Below are positions 26,896 through 34,643 of a stretch of 34,782 nucleotides of DNA, piece after piece (within the stretch, counting starts at the first letter, position 1; every line of letters begins with the position of its first letter). This DNA is from Phycisphaerae bacterium (GTDB lineage: Bacteria; Planctomycetota; Phycisphaerae; Sedimentisphaerales; Anaerobacaceae). Below the pieces are notes generated by a model. The model had not been told where the DNA came from. It saw nothing but the letters and a program-made list of their open reading frames with translations, and did no database searches. The position numbers and the translations under genes were made by a program. The stretch covers positions 1 to 34,782 of the forward strand of contig JAIPFM010000037.1 in the NCBI GenBank assembly GCA_021736645.1, written 5' to 3'.

Positions 26896-27013
26896 AATCG
26901 CGTGTCTCACATCATCTCCAGGTCTTAGCTTGATCGCCGACCTTGATGTATTGCAATACGCCTGCGCCCGGCTCACCGCACTAAGCCCTGGATCTAATGC
27001 AATCGACGCGATT
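26896..27013. repeat. 118-bp near-palindromic element
   Basis: Three nested complementary pairs share nearly one centre (26954): AATCGCGT (26896-26903) with ACGCGATT (27006-27013); CCAGGTCTTAG (26918-26928) with CTAAGCCCTGG (26981-26991); and the perfect central palindrome GTATTGCAATAC (26948-26959). The DNA or RNA could fold into one long imperfect hairpin. It fills most of the gap between the UroD-like gene and GH106 enzyme 2. Confidence 0.7.
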
Positions 27014-27041
27014 TCGCTTCAAAGTCCATGAATAATCCGGG

Positions 27042-28034
27042 CTAGCTCGTGTATTCCTGTAACAAACGAAGGTATATGCGATAATTCTCCAATGACACGT
27101 CAGGCGGTGTCTGGTGATCCACACTGGGAATGAACCCCCCTGTGTTCATCAAGGGACGCAGTCTTTCAAACTCCTGACGCATGGCCTGTTCGCCATGTTT
27201 CATGACCATCTTGTCGTAATGCCCCACCATGGCCAGTTGAGGAAACTGCTCACGCAATGCCATGCCGTTGACACCGGCCTGACGCTCCAGCGGCAGGACA
27301 CCCTCCACGCCATTGTCCAGCAGCCATGGCACGAGCTCTGTGACATCCCCGTCTGTATCTACAATGGTGAGCATGTCCATGGCCTTGGCGCGGGCCAGGA
27401 GTTTCTCGTAATAGGGTGACAGAAACTCGTCCATGTGCGCACGTGAGATCATGGGGCCGTGATTGTAGGACATGTCTTCTGCAATGGTCATAAACACAGG
27501 GTTGCCGATCTTTGCGATCTGATCCAGGAGTTTCAGATTGAAATCCAGAAGGTCCTGATTGATACTGTGGAGCAGTTCGGGCTGATCGTAAAAGGACAGC
27601 ATCAGTTGGGTAAACCCCATCATGGTTCGGGGAAACCAGAAAAATCCTTCCAGCGTGATCCAGATCACGGCATCGCCCTGTTGCTGACGTGTCAGCCACG
27701 GTGTCATGCCGTCAATGGCCTGGCTGTGATCTGGATACAGGTACTGTTTGTGCTTGAGGTAATCATCCATCGTCGACACCACGCCCTCCACGTGGTGCTG
27801 CGATGCTTCAATGGTGGCTTCCGTGGTACTGAACCAGTACTGTTTGTACGGGTCAAGACCGAAATGGTCGTGGATATCGAATATGTCCGTGAGGTTGGCA
27901 TCCAGTCCTTCGCCGTGCCAGCGTTCAATGGTCTTGTCCCACCACATGGCCCATTCCCACCGCGGAACACGGTCCACGTCCTGAAAACCCATCAAGGCCC
28001 TGAAACGCGCTACATGATTCATTTCACTCGACAT
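27042..28034 (-). CDS. Uroporphyrinogen decarboxylase-family protein (probable methyltransferase-like, not haem synthesis)
   Basis: 330 residues from the ATG at 28034, which has GGGAGG 7 bases upstream; the longer open frame (to 28103) lacks such a signal. The fold is the UroD/MtaA TIM barrel. 'RFRALMGFQDVDRVPRWEW' is the usual N-terminal motif, then 'FFWFPRTMMGF', 'MTIAEDMSYNHGPMIS' and 'TDGDVTELVPWLLDNGVEG'. The family position that is normally His in 'HxDG' is D226 here (VDTDG). No cysteine zinc ligands are evident, so a classical corrinoid methyltransferase mechanism is doubtful. Such genes are frequent in glycan loci of Planctomycetota and Lentisphaerota, with unknown role. No signal peptide; cytoplasmic. 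It is first in the minus-strand set and divergent from the PmoA-like gene. Confidence 0.8.
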   Translation of the reverse strand: MSSEMNHVARFRALMGFQDVDRVPRWEWAMWWDKTIERWHGEGLDANLTDIFDIHDHFGLDPYKQYWFSTTEATIEASQHHVEGVVSTMDDYLKHKQYLYPDHSQAIDGMTPWLTRQQQGDAVIWITLEGFFWFPRTMMGFTQLMLSFYDQPELLHSINQDLLDFNLKLLDQIAKIGNPVFMTIAEDMSYNHGPMISRAHMDEFLSPYYEKLLARAKAMDMLTIVDTDGDVTELVPWLLDNGVEGVLPLERQAGVNGMALREQFPQLAMVGHYDKMVMKHGEQAMRQEFERLRPLMNTGGFIPSVDHQTPPDVSLENYRIYLRLLQEYTS

Positions 28035-28231
28035 ATCTGCCTCCCATAGGCCCTCAAGTTTCGGGCGAATGTAGTATTCAGTACCCATACAAAGGCTATC
28101 CAAATTGCCAGGCGTTTAGGCAACGCATCATAGCAGAAAAAGCAGGCCTTGTAACCAATTGGGACCGGTATTTAGGACCCTGTGCAAAATAATTTTCCCA
28201 CTCTGGGGTTTTTGTTTGGGGCTATTTGGTT

Positions 28232-28296
28232 TATGATAGAGTCTCGTTCGCCAATGGCGATGGGCGTCACATTTAAAATGTGATAGATTCTCAGGA
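28232..28296 (+). promoter_or_regulatory. Two operator-like palindromes upstream of the PmoA-like gene
   Basis: TCGCCAATGGCGA (28248-28260) and TCACATTTAAAATGTGA (28267-28283) are perfect odd-centred palindromes 6 bp apart. They lie downstream of a TATGAT -10-like box (28232-28237; no good -35) and upstream of an AGGAG ribosome binding site. The remaining divergent gap (28035-28231) shows only short weak hairpins. Confidence 0.5.
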
Positions 28297-28304
28297 GATA
28301 TGCT

Positions 28305-29294
28305 ATGCCGTTACTTATGCCGAATGTCAAATCCCTGAAGTATACAGTCAGGAAGTCACCTTTCTTTGCTATCACAATTCTCGTGAGCGTGCTGCTGTCA
28401 GTTGATGCACAGGCCCAGGACAGTGAAAAGGCATCCCAGTTGAGCTGGAAGCAAACGGAAACCTCCATTGCCCTGCTCAATCACGGGCGTCTGGTATGGG
28501 AGCACGTGCACGACAAGGCCGCGGGCAAACCCTACATGCGCATCGGACTGCTCGACGGCACAGAGCTGACACGCCCATGGCCCGTGCCTGCGGGATATTC
28601 CAAGGCGGATCACCCGTGGCACAAGGCCCTGTGGTGGTCGTTCAAGATCCTCAACGGCTCCAATTTCTGGGAGGAGAACCAGCTGGGCACGGAACCGACC
28701 CGGGTCGACATCACGCACGCTGCTGAGGGCGATGCCCAAATCAGCATCACGCTCATGTACCATCTGCCCGATCAGGCGCCGGTGCTGCAGGAAGAACGTC
28801 GTATTCACGTGAGCAAACCGAACAAAAACGGTTCCTACTTCATTGACTGGCAGGCCCGTTTTACGGCCCTGGGTCCCAAGGAGGTCGTGTTCGGCGAGTA
28901 CCGCTATGGGGGGCTTTCCCTGCGCATGGCTGCGGAACTCAATGAGCAGCCGGCCTGGCAATTCCTCGCCAACACTGAGGAAGTGACTGCCAATGGCACG
29001 TCCGTGCCCACACGTTGGATGGCCTATCAGGGCACGGCACCGAATACCCGGCAGGCCGCCCTGGCGATCTTCGATCATCCGGGCAATGCCGGCCATCCAG
29101 CCACCTGGCTCGTGCGTGACAACTACCCTTATATGAATCCCACGTTTCCAGGCCAGAACAATGTGACCCTCAAGCCAAAGGAAACCCTGACCCTGCATTA
29201 CGGCATCTGGGTTCATCAGGATGCCGTCACCAAGGCACAGATCGAACGGCGATGGAAACGTTTTGCCAGGGACGAGGCGGCGTCACCTCGGTGA
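28305..29294 (+). CDS. PmoA family / DUF6807 exported protein
   Basis: 329 residues with a signal peptide (hydrophobic 20-38, ending VDAQAQD). The mature part matches the PmoA/DUF6807 beta-sandwich family: 'PYMRIGLLDGTELTRPWP', 'DHPWHKALWWSF', 'VFGEYRYGGLSLRMA', 'AIFDHPGNAGHP', 'RDNYPYMNPTFPG', 'LHYGIWVHQ'. The name PmoA is historical and does not imply methane monooxygenase. The family is found beside oxidoreductases and hydrolases in planctomycete and Bacteroidota glycan loci and is thought to act on sugars, but the reaction is not established. AGGAG about 9 bases before the ATG supports the start. It is followed after 198 bp by the Gfo/Idh gene, which has its own promoter. Confidence 0.85.
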   Translation: MPLLMPNVKSLKYTVRKSPFFAITILVSVLLSVDAQAQDSEKASQLSWKQTETSIALLNHGRLVWEHVHDKAAGKPYMRIGLLDGTELTRPWPVPAGYSKADHPWHKALWWSFKILNGSNFWEENQLGTEPTRVDITHAAEGDAQISITLMYHLPDQAPVLQEERRIHVSKPNKNGSYFIDWQARFTALGPKEVVFGEYRYGGLSLRMAAELNEQPAWQFLANTEEVTANGTSVPTRWMAYQGTAPNTRQAALAIFDHPGNAGHPATWLVRDNYPYMNPTFPGQNNVTLKPKETLTLHYGIWVHQDAVTKAQIERRWKRFARDEAASPR

Positions 29295-29368
29295 AGAGGA
29301 GCCCAAGTACGGATTCCTTTCCCACCTGAGGAAGTCCGTTAAAGTGCAAATACTCGGTGTCTTCTTGC

Positions 29369-29397
29369 TTGACAGGCTCCACGTAAATCCCTATGAC
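29369..29397 (+). promoter_or_regulatory. Strong sigma70-type promoter
   Basis: TTGACA (29369-29374) and TATGAC (29392-29397) are separated by exactly 17 bp, about 95 bp before the start of the Gfo/Idh gene. It suggests that gene can be expressed independently of the PmoA-like gene. Confidence 0.6.
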
Positions 29398-29492
29398 TGG
29401 GTACTGATTGAGTGTCGTCTCAGCGCTGTGCAGCAGGAATAACAAGCGTGACACAGTACTATGATCTCAGATTTGTTAGTCAGGAGGCATAC

Positions 29493-30842
29493 ATGAGCAC
29501 AAAACGTGACAACATGACCAGACGCAGTTTTCTCACCTCTGCGGGTGCAGCCGCAGCGTTTACGATTGTCCCGCGGCATGTCCTTGGTGGACCGGGGTTT
29601 ATCGCTCCCAGTGACAAACTGAATATTGCCTGCATCGGGGTAGGCGGCCGAGGCGGGGCGCAGATCAATGGGTGTTCCGGGGAAAATATCGTGGCCCTGG
29701 TCGATGTGGACCAAGTCCGTGCAGGGGACAACTTCAACAAGTTTCCCGGGGCAAAAAAGTACACCGACTTCCGGAAAATGTTCGACGAAATGACCGACAA
29801 GATCGACGCCGTGTGCGTGTCCACGCCGGACCACACGCACTCTGTGGCAGTGATGGCGGCCTTGAAGCGCGGCAAGCATGTGTATTGTGAAAAACCCCTG
29901 GCCCATTCGATCTGGGAGATTCGCCAGATTATGGCTGAAGCCAAAAAGCAGGACGTTGTGACACAACTCGGCAATCAGGGCCACTCCTTTGATTCCATAC
30001 GCAGATGCTGCGAATGGATCTGGGACGGTGCCGTCGGGGACGTGCATACAGTCCACGCGCGCTGTGATGCCAACCACAACAAGGTCAACCTCTTCGGCCA
30101 GCGCAGCAATATTGTGGCCGTGCCCAAAGAACTCGACTGGGACCTCTGGCAGGGACCTGCCAGGGCACGACAGTTCGAACCCATGTATATCCGGGGTGCA
30201 TGGCGAGGCTGGAGTCCCTATGGATCCGGCACCATTGGCGACTGGATTTGTCATGTCGTGGATCCGGTCTTCTGGGCACTTGACCTGGGATCGCCCACCA
30301 GTGTTCGCGCAGAGTGCGAGGGGTACGATCCGGTCGCACATGCAGACACGTTCCCTGAGAAGGCCAAGGTTGTGTTCGAATTCGCGGCCACAAAGAAACG
30401 CAATGCTGTTGTACTGGTGTGGCACAGCGCCAAAGAAGAAATTCCGCAGCCGCCTCAACTTGAGCCTGGCAGGAAACCGCCAAGAACCGGTGCGGTCGTC
30501 TATGGGACCCAGGGACAACTGTCCTACGGCTCTCACGGTGCAGGGGATGTCGCGCTGTTCCCTGAAGCGATCAACAGGGCATACGACCGTCCGGCCGAGT
30601 CGATTCCCCGTGTCAAGAATCATCATTGGGACTGGCTCAATGCCATCAGGACGGGTAAAAAATCGGGGTCTGATATACCGACCTACGGCGGCCCACTCAC
30701 GGAACTGGCTCGGTTGGGCATCATCGCCTACCACTTCCCCCAACAAAAGCTGCTGTGGGATGGTCCCAACATGAAGTTCACCAACAACAACGACGCCAAC
30801 AAGCTGATCAAACCGGAATTCCGTGAGGGCTGGTCACTTTAA
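29493..30842 (+). CDS. Gfo/Idh/MocA family oxidoreductase, Tat-exported
   Basis: 449 residues from the ATG at 29493, with AGGAGG 5 bases upstream; a longer open frame (from 29412) has no such support. The N-terminus is a twin-arginine signal ('MTRRSFLTSAGAAAAF'). A Rossmann NAD(P)-binding fold follows ('LNIACIGVGGRGGAQI'), with E133-K134-P135 in 'YCEKPLAHS', the family's conserved Lys. The C-terminal beta-sheet domain contains 'GDWICHVVDPVFWALDLG', typical of the planctomycete/Bacteroidota exported branch. That branch oxidises or epimerises sugars, or supports glycosidase-like redox chemistry, with tightly bound cofactor. The likely site is the periplasm. Substrate unknown. A strong hairpin follows its stop. 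Confidence 0.9.
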   Translation: MSTKRDNMTRRSFLTSAGAAAAFTIVPRHVLGGPGFIAPSDKLNIACIGVGGRGGAQINGCSGENIVALVDVDQVRAGDNFNKFPGAKKYTDFRKMFDEMTDKIDAVCVSTPDHTHSVAVMAALKRGKHVYCEKPLAHSIWEIRQIMAEAKKQDVVTQLGNQGHSFDSIRRCCEWIWDGAVGDVHTVHARCDANHNKVNLFGQRSNIVAVPKELDWDLWQGPARARQFEPMYIRGAWRGWSPYGSGTIGDWICHVVDPVFWALDLGSPTSVRAECEGYDPVAHADTFPEKAKVVFEFAATKKRNAVVLVWHSAKEEIPQPPQLEPGRKPPRTGAVVYGTQGQLSYGSHGAGDVALFPEAINRAYDRPAESIPRVKNHHWDWLNAIRTGKKSGSDIPTYGGPLTELARLGIIAYHFPQQKLLWDGPNMKFTNNNDANKLIKPEFREGWSL

Positions 30843-30946
30843 AGCCTCATAAACGGTCCCCGGATATGGGTGTGTCATCTGCGTCAAAACAGTGACACTG
30901 ATCATGAGGCTCAGTGCCGGGGGCAGCGTGTTGCCAGGCCTACACA

Positions 30947-30996
30947 GGGGCTGCAAGAGGAGCCGTATCGACGACTCCTCTTGCAGCCCCACTTTT
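30947..30996 (+). terminator. Strong hairpin terminator after the Gfo/Idh gene
   Basis: A perfect 16-bp stem (GGGGCTGCAAGAGGAG at 30947-30962 with 30975-30990) and a 12-nt loop is followed by ACTTTT. It lies between convergent genes. A weaker nested pair upstream (AGCCTCAT 30843-30850 with ATGAGGCT 30904-30911) adds structure to the 3' region. Confidence 0.8.
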
Positions 30997-31000
30997 CTGC

Positions 31001-34000
31001 CTACTTCCCGGGGCTTTGGCCCGGCGCCACATAGACCTGAGCCGCCGCATTAATTCGCACGGGCCCCATCAGGCCGGACGGTTGCAGTCTTCGTTCTTTT
31101 CGCGACATCCTGCTGTGCAGGTTGGTTTTACAGAACTGCTCTTCAACTGGCAGGGTGGCGTCGCCGATCAGACGATTCGTCCAGGTATTGGCGACTTCCA
31201 CCACGAGTTCATTCTTGCCCGGCTGGACACTGTCTGTAATATCTATTTGGAACGGCGGCTTCCACAGCACAGCAATGTCGCGTCCGTTCAAGGTGACACG
31301 TGCGGTTTTTTCTACGATCCCCAAGTCAAGTTCCAGATAGGCGCCTGAATCGAGAGTGCTTTTCGGCAGGTTGAACTCTTTGTGATACACAGCCCTGCCC
31401 GAGAAATACTTGATGCCATCGTGCCCGGAATCAGTCCAGGAAATCAGCTTGTCAAAGGTCGCGCTGGCCGGCGCTCCCCAGTTCGGAGGAAATGCCACCT
31501 GCCAGTCGCCGGTGATTTCAAGCGATTGAGGCACAGCAGGGACTTCGATTCTGTGAGACGTCCCGGTATTGTCAACCGCGACATACGACCCAGGCTTCCA
31601 TGCGCGCAGACACACCCTGTTCTTTGTATCCTTCAGTAATTCAGCCGAGGGGTGAGCCACCCCCAAATCGTCATCCGTGGCAGGATCGAAGGCCACACCA
31701 CTGGAGACCGAATGGATCGTGACGCCCGAGATAGCCTGCTGGCCGTTAAAGAATTTGACTTTGGACAGGCCCGCATGGGTGGAGACGCCGTTACAGTAAT
31801 AGGTCGTACTCAAATTCGTCTTCACCTTGAAGCGAATGTAGCGGGCGTTCTCAATGTCCACAGCCAGATCCTGATGATAATGTTTGTCCTCGATACTGTC
31901 GGCTTCCTTGAGCGTGAAGGCGCCGCAGTTGCGATACTCCGTGCCGTTCGAAGACGCCTGCATCTCAAAGTCCTTGATGCCGTAATTCATCAGCCCGCGC
32001 CGCCGTTCGATGTAATTCCACACCCGTATTGTATCCAGGCTCTGAACGGCGCCCAAATCAAAGGTGATAGACTGATCGGCGAGCTCGCCCTGGCCGTCTG
32101 ACAGCCACGTGGGCCCTGCAGGCGTGGCCGAATGAGTCAGTAACACAGGCTTGGGCATTGTGTGCTGTTCGTCGGCAGCCGCCAGGTGTGTCAAGTGAAC
32201 CCGCTTTGACGGCCCCCGGAAGATGACGAACAACGATTCAGCCGGCTTGAGATGCAGGTTTATTTTCGTGTACGCGCCAGTCGTTTCATACACGAGTAGG
32301 TCGCGGATTTCCCCGGAATCAGGAGACCCTATTTGGGGTTGTCGACCGGTCACTCTAAAGGTACATGCCACCGATTCCCATCGCTCATTTTTATTGACTA
32401 CAAAATAAATGTCCTCGTTTTCAGTACGACGATGGAGGTAATCCAGTTTTGTCCGTTCGTCCGTGCCCTGAAAGCTGAAGTCCTTTCCCAGGCCCTTTTG
32501 AGCCAGAATGTCTGCAGGCATGCGATTCCAGAAAATGCGTCCCTTGCCGTAGGCGCTTTCCCGCGTTGTTGCACCGTCACAGACGCCCCAGACTTTATTG
32601 GCCAGCGCCGCCACCTGCGCATCACGATTTGGAAAATCGACCAGCGTCCCGGTTCGCGTTGGTTTGGGACCCACCACCGATGCGCCTGCTTTGATGAGCG
32701 ATTCGATCTTTTGCAGGACTCCCAGGTCCATCTCGTCTCGCTCAGGCAAAACGAGCACACCATAACTCATGCCATCCGGTAAGACAATTCTGCCGTCTTT
32801 GACAGCCATTCGATTAAGAATCACGTCACTGTTTACGACATCGTAATCAAACCCCGGCCCCGGCGAATAATCAAGCCCTTTCGCGGACACAAAGTTCGGT
32901 GCCTCATCCCCGTAGTAATAACACACATCTGCAACAAACAGTCCCTTGTTGAGCATATAGCAGCATCGGGAAATGTAATCCATGAACGGCCTGGCCATGG
33001 GCCACCACACGACATTGGGATTGATATGCGTCCCTGCGTGATAGGCCCGTCCAGGCAGACCGGCCTGTTCAGGGCTGTGTGTAAACGTGTGGAAAGTGAA
33101 GTGATTGAGTCCCTCAGCCATGGCAGCATCTGCCAACTGCTTGTGAAAATAGGGCCCATCAGTCCAGTGCCGCCAACTGGTCAAGGACTCGGCATCCACC
33201 GTCTTTTTGCCATAAATGTGAGCGGCCGAGCTAATTTCTTTGACCAGCCAGATATTGCGCATCTTCGGCCAGAACTCTCCGCGCAAAATATCAACCGCGC
33301 CCAGCGCTTTCAGCGAATCAACCGGACAGCTCGGCCAGATCGGCGTTCCCGGACCGCCCGCCTCAGCGCAGAGCTTTAATCCATGCTGGTTCAAGAACTG
33401 ACTGCCTGTTCGATAATGACTGTCAATGAACACATCACTGACATGCTTTTGCCAGTCATACTGAAACCGGCGGCGAATGTCATCCTGTGTCAGGGTCCAC
33501 CCCTTGAGCAGGGGAAGATAAGGCAGCGGATCGTACCCATTGCGTTGTTTGAATGATTCAACAATCCCTTCGGTCCACACCGTATGATGCCCCAGTTCCA
33601 GGCTGTCCACTTCGAGATATTTGAGGGACGTGTTTTGCAGGTCACCCAATGTTGAAGTCAACTTATCGACCATATGCCCAAAGTGTTTGCGAGAGGCATC
33701 AGGATTCAGAAAATCGATCATCGGCCCTTCGGAATTGGGCGACGGGACGATCAACTGGTATCCCGTATTGCTCATCACCAAACGAATAATCGTCCATTTT
33801 CCAGGGGGCACATCCCAGGTGAGGGTGCCGTCTGAATCCAGATGTTCACTCAGAACACGCACATCCGACATCGAGGCAATCTGCTTTTTGTCACTTTCCG
33901 GCACAGCCAGGACGGAGACCTCTTTATAAAATACCGGTTTGCCGTTTTTGTCCTTAGGGCTCTCTTCCGGGACTTCCGGAAAAGGCAACACCTGGGCAAA

Positions 34001-34468
34001 CCGGGCCGGCCCTTCAACGGACACCTGCGAGTGAAACATCCCCATACCCGAGACATCCGGCGTGGTCCAGGTCCCCCCCGCATTCCAACCACTTGCAGCG
34101 ATCATGCCCAGCCGAAGCCCCAGGCGGCCCGCTTCTTTGACAGCGTGACCGATGGCTTCCAGGGATTCGGTTTCCAGGAACGCCGGCCCCACCGGAATGC
34201 TGTTGTCCGGATCCGCAATCGAGCGAACGTCCCAGATGTCAGCTCCGCTCATACCCTTGGCTTTCATCTCCTCCAACTCATAGGTGAGCCGCTCCAGGCT
34301 GACACTCCCATTGAGCCACGGCCAAAACGCCCCGGGCCGGACGGACACCGGCGGATCAACAAAGTCACTGTCAACCAGAATATCAGCGTGCGTCTCCATT
34401 TGGCCTGCCGCAAACCCCGCACACAAGACAACAACAAGCAGATGACGGTACATGATTGAGAGATTCAT
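31001..34468 (-). CDS. GH106 alpha-L-rhamnosidase-like enzyme 3 with discoidin domain, exported
   Basis: 1155 residues with a signal peptide (to about residue 29, ...METHADI). The family opening is 'FVDPPVSVRPGAFWPWLNG', then 'LGMIAASGWNAGGTW'. The two conserved Glu residues are E291 ('DSLELGHHTVWT') and E427 ('DAESLT'), 136 apart, slightly more than in the other two copies. A discoidin/F5-8C domain is inserted at about 770-908 ('SITFDLGAVQSLDTIRVWN' to 'GLSKVKFF'), probably for glycan binding. The C-terminal jelly-roll has 'LELDLGIVEKTARVTLNG', 'NTWTNRLIGD' and 'PSGLMGPVRI'. AAAGGA about 8 bases before the ATG supports the start. It stands alone, convergent with the Gfo/Idh gene and preceded by a dyad and a heptamer array. 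Likely removes L-rhamnose in a different linkage context from enzymes 1 and 2. Confidence 0.9.
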   Translation of the reverse strand: MNLSIMYRHLLVVVLCAGFAAGQMETHADILVDSDFVDPPVSVRPGAFWPWLNGSVSLERLTYELEEMKAKGMSGADIWDVRSIADPDNSIPVGPAFLETESLEAIGHAVKEAGRLGLRLGMIAASGWNAGGTWTTPDVSGMGMFHSQVSVEGPARFAQVLPFPEVPEESPKDKNGKPVFYKEVSVLAVPESDKKQIASMSDVRVLSEHLDSDGTLTWDVPPGKWTIIRLVMSNTGYQLIVPSPNSEGPMIDFLNPDASRKHFGHMVDKLTSTLGDLQNTSLKYLEVDSLELGHHTVWTEGIVESFKQRNGYDPLPYLPLLKGWTLTQDDIRRRFQYDWQKHVSDVFIDSHYRTGSQFLNQHGLKLCAEAGGPGTPIWPSCPVDSLKALGAVDILRGEFWPKMRNIWLVKEISSAAHIYGKKTVDAESLTSWRHWTDGPYFHKQLADAAMAEGLNHFTFHTFTHSPEQAGLPGRAYHAGTHINPNVVWWPMARPFMDYISRCCYMLNKGLFVADVCYYYGDEAPNFVSAKGLDYSPGPGFDYDVVNSDVILNRMAVKDGRIVLPDGMSYGVLVLPERDEMDLGVLQKIESLIKAGASVVGPKPTRTGTLVDFPNRDAQVAALANKVWGVCDGATTRESAYGKGRIFWNRMPADILAQKGLGKDFSFQGTDERTKLDYLHRRTENEDIYFVVNKNERWESVACTFRVTGRQPQIGSPDSGEIRDLLVYETTGAYTKINLHLKPAESLFVIFRGPSKRVHLTHLAAADEQHTMPKPVLLTHSATPAGPTWLSDGQGELADQSITFDLGAVQSLDTIRVWNYIERRRGLMNYGIKDFEMQASSNGTEYRNCGAFTLKEADSIEDKHYHQDLAVDIENARYIRFKVKTNLSTTYYCNGVSTHAGLSKVKFFNGQQAISGVTIHSVSSGVAFDPATDDDLGVAHPSAELLKDTKNRVCLRAWKPGSYVAVDNTGTSHRIEVPAVPQSLEITGDWQVAFPPNWGAPASATFDKLISWTDSGHDGIKYFSGRAVYHKEFNLPKSTLDSGAYLELDLGIVEKTARVTLNGRDIAVLWKPPFQIDITDSVQPGKNELVVEVANTWTNRLIGDATLPVEEQFCKTNLHSRMSRKERRLQPSGLMGPVRINAAAQVYVAPGQSPGK

Positions 34469-34486
34469 AACGAGTTCCTTTAAACG

Positions 34487-34516
34487 GTTATATCAAATGA
34501 GTATGCATGATTGCAT
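34487..34516 (-). promoter_or_regulatory. Putative promoter with ATGCA-N4-TGCAT dyad
   Basis: On the minus strand TATAAC (34487-34492) lies about 20 bp before the GH106 enzyme 3 start. A weak TGCAAT -35 (34510-34515) is 17 bp further upstream. The -35 overlaps the dyad ATGCA-N4-TGCAT (34503-34516), a possible operator. The -35 match is poor. Nothing else is recognised between here and the heptamer array. Confidence 0.3.
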
Positions 34517-34643
34517 CTTTCACTCAAACAGGTTCACCATACGATTTGGCCCAGTCTTTTATATCCTCGGTCCGTGCCAAAAGCAACCCACAAGCAGGGC
34601 CATCCATAATAACTTGAAGTCAACCACGTTCCCCGATACAATC

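Noticed and set aside
28305..29294. Particulate methane monooxygenase subunit A
   Set aside because: The match is to the soluble PmoA-named/DUF6807 beta-sandwich family; there are no multiple membrane helices and no pmoB or pmoC.
29391..30746. 451-codon minus-strand open frame
   Set aside because: Antisense to the Gfo/Idh gene, which has a Tat signal, Rossmann motif, ribosome binding site and promoter.
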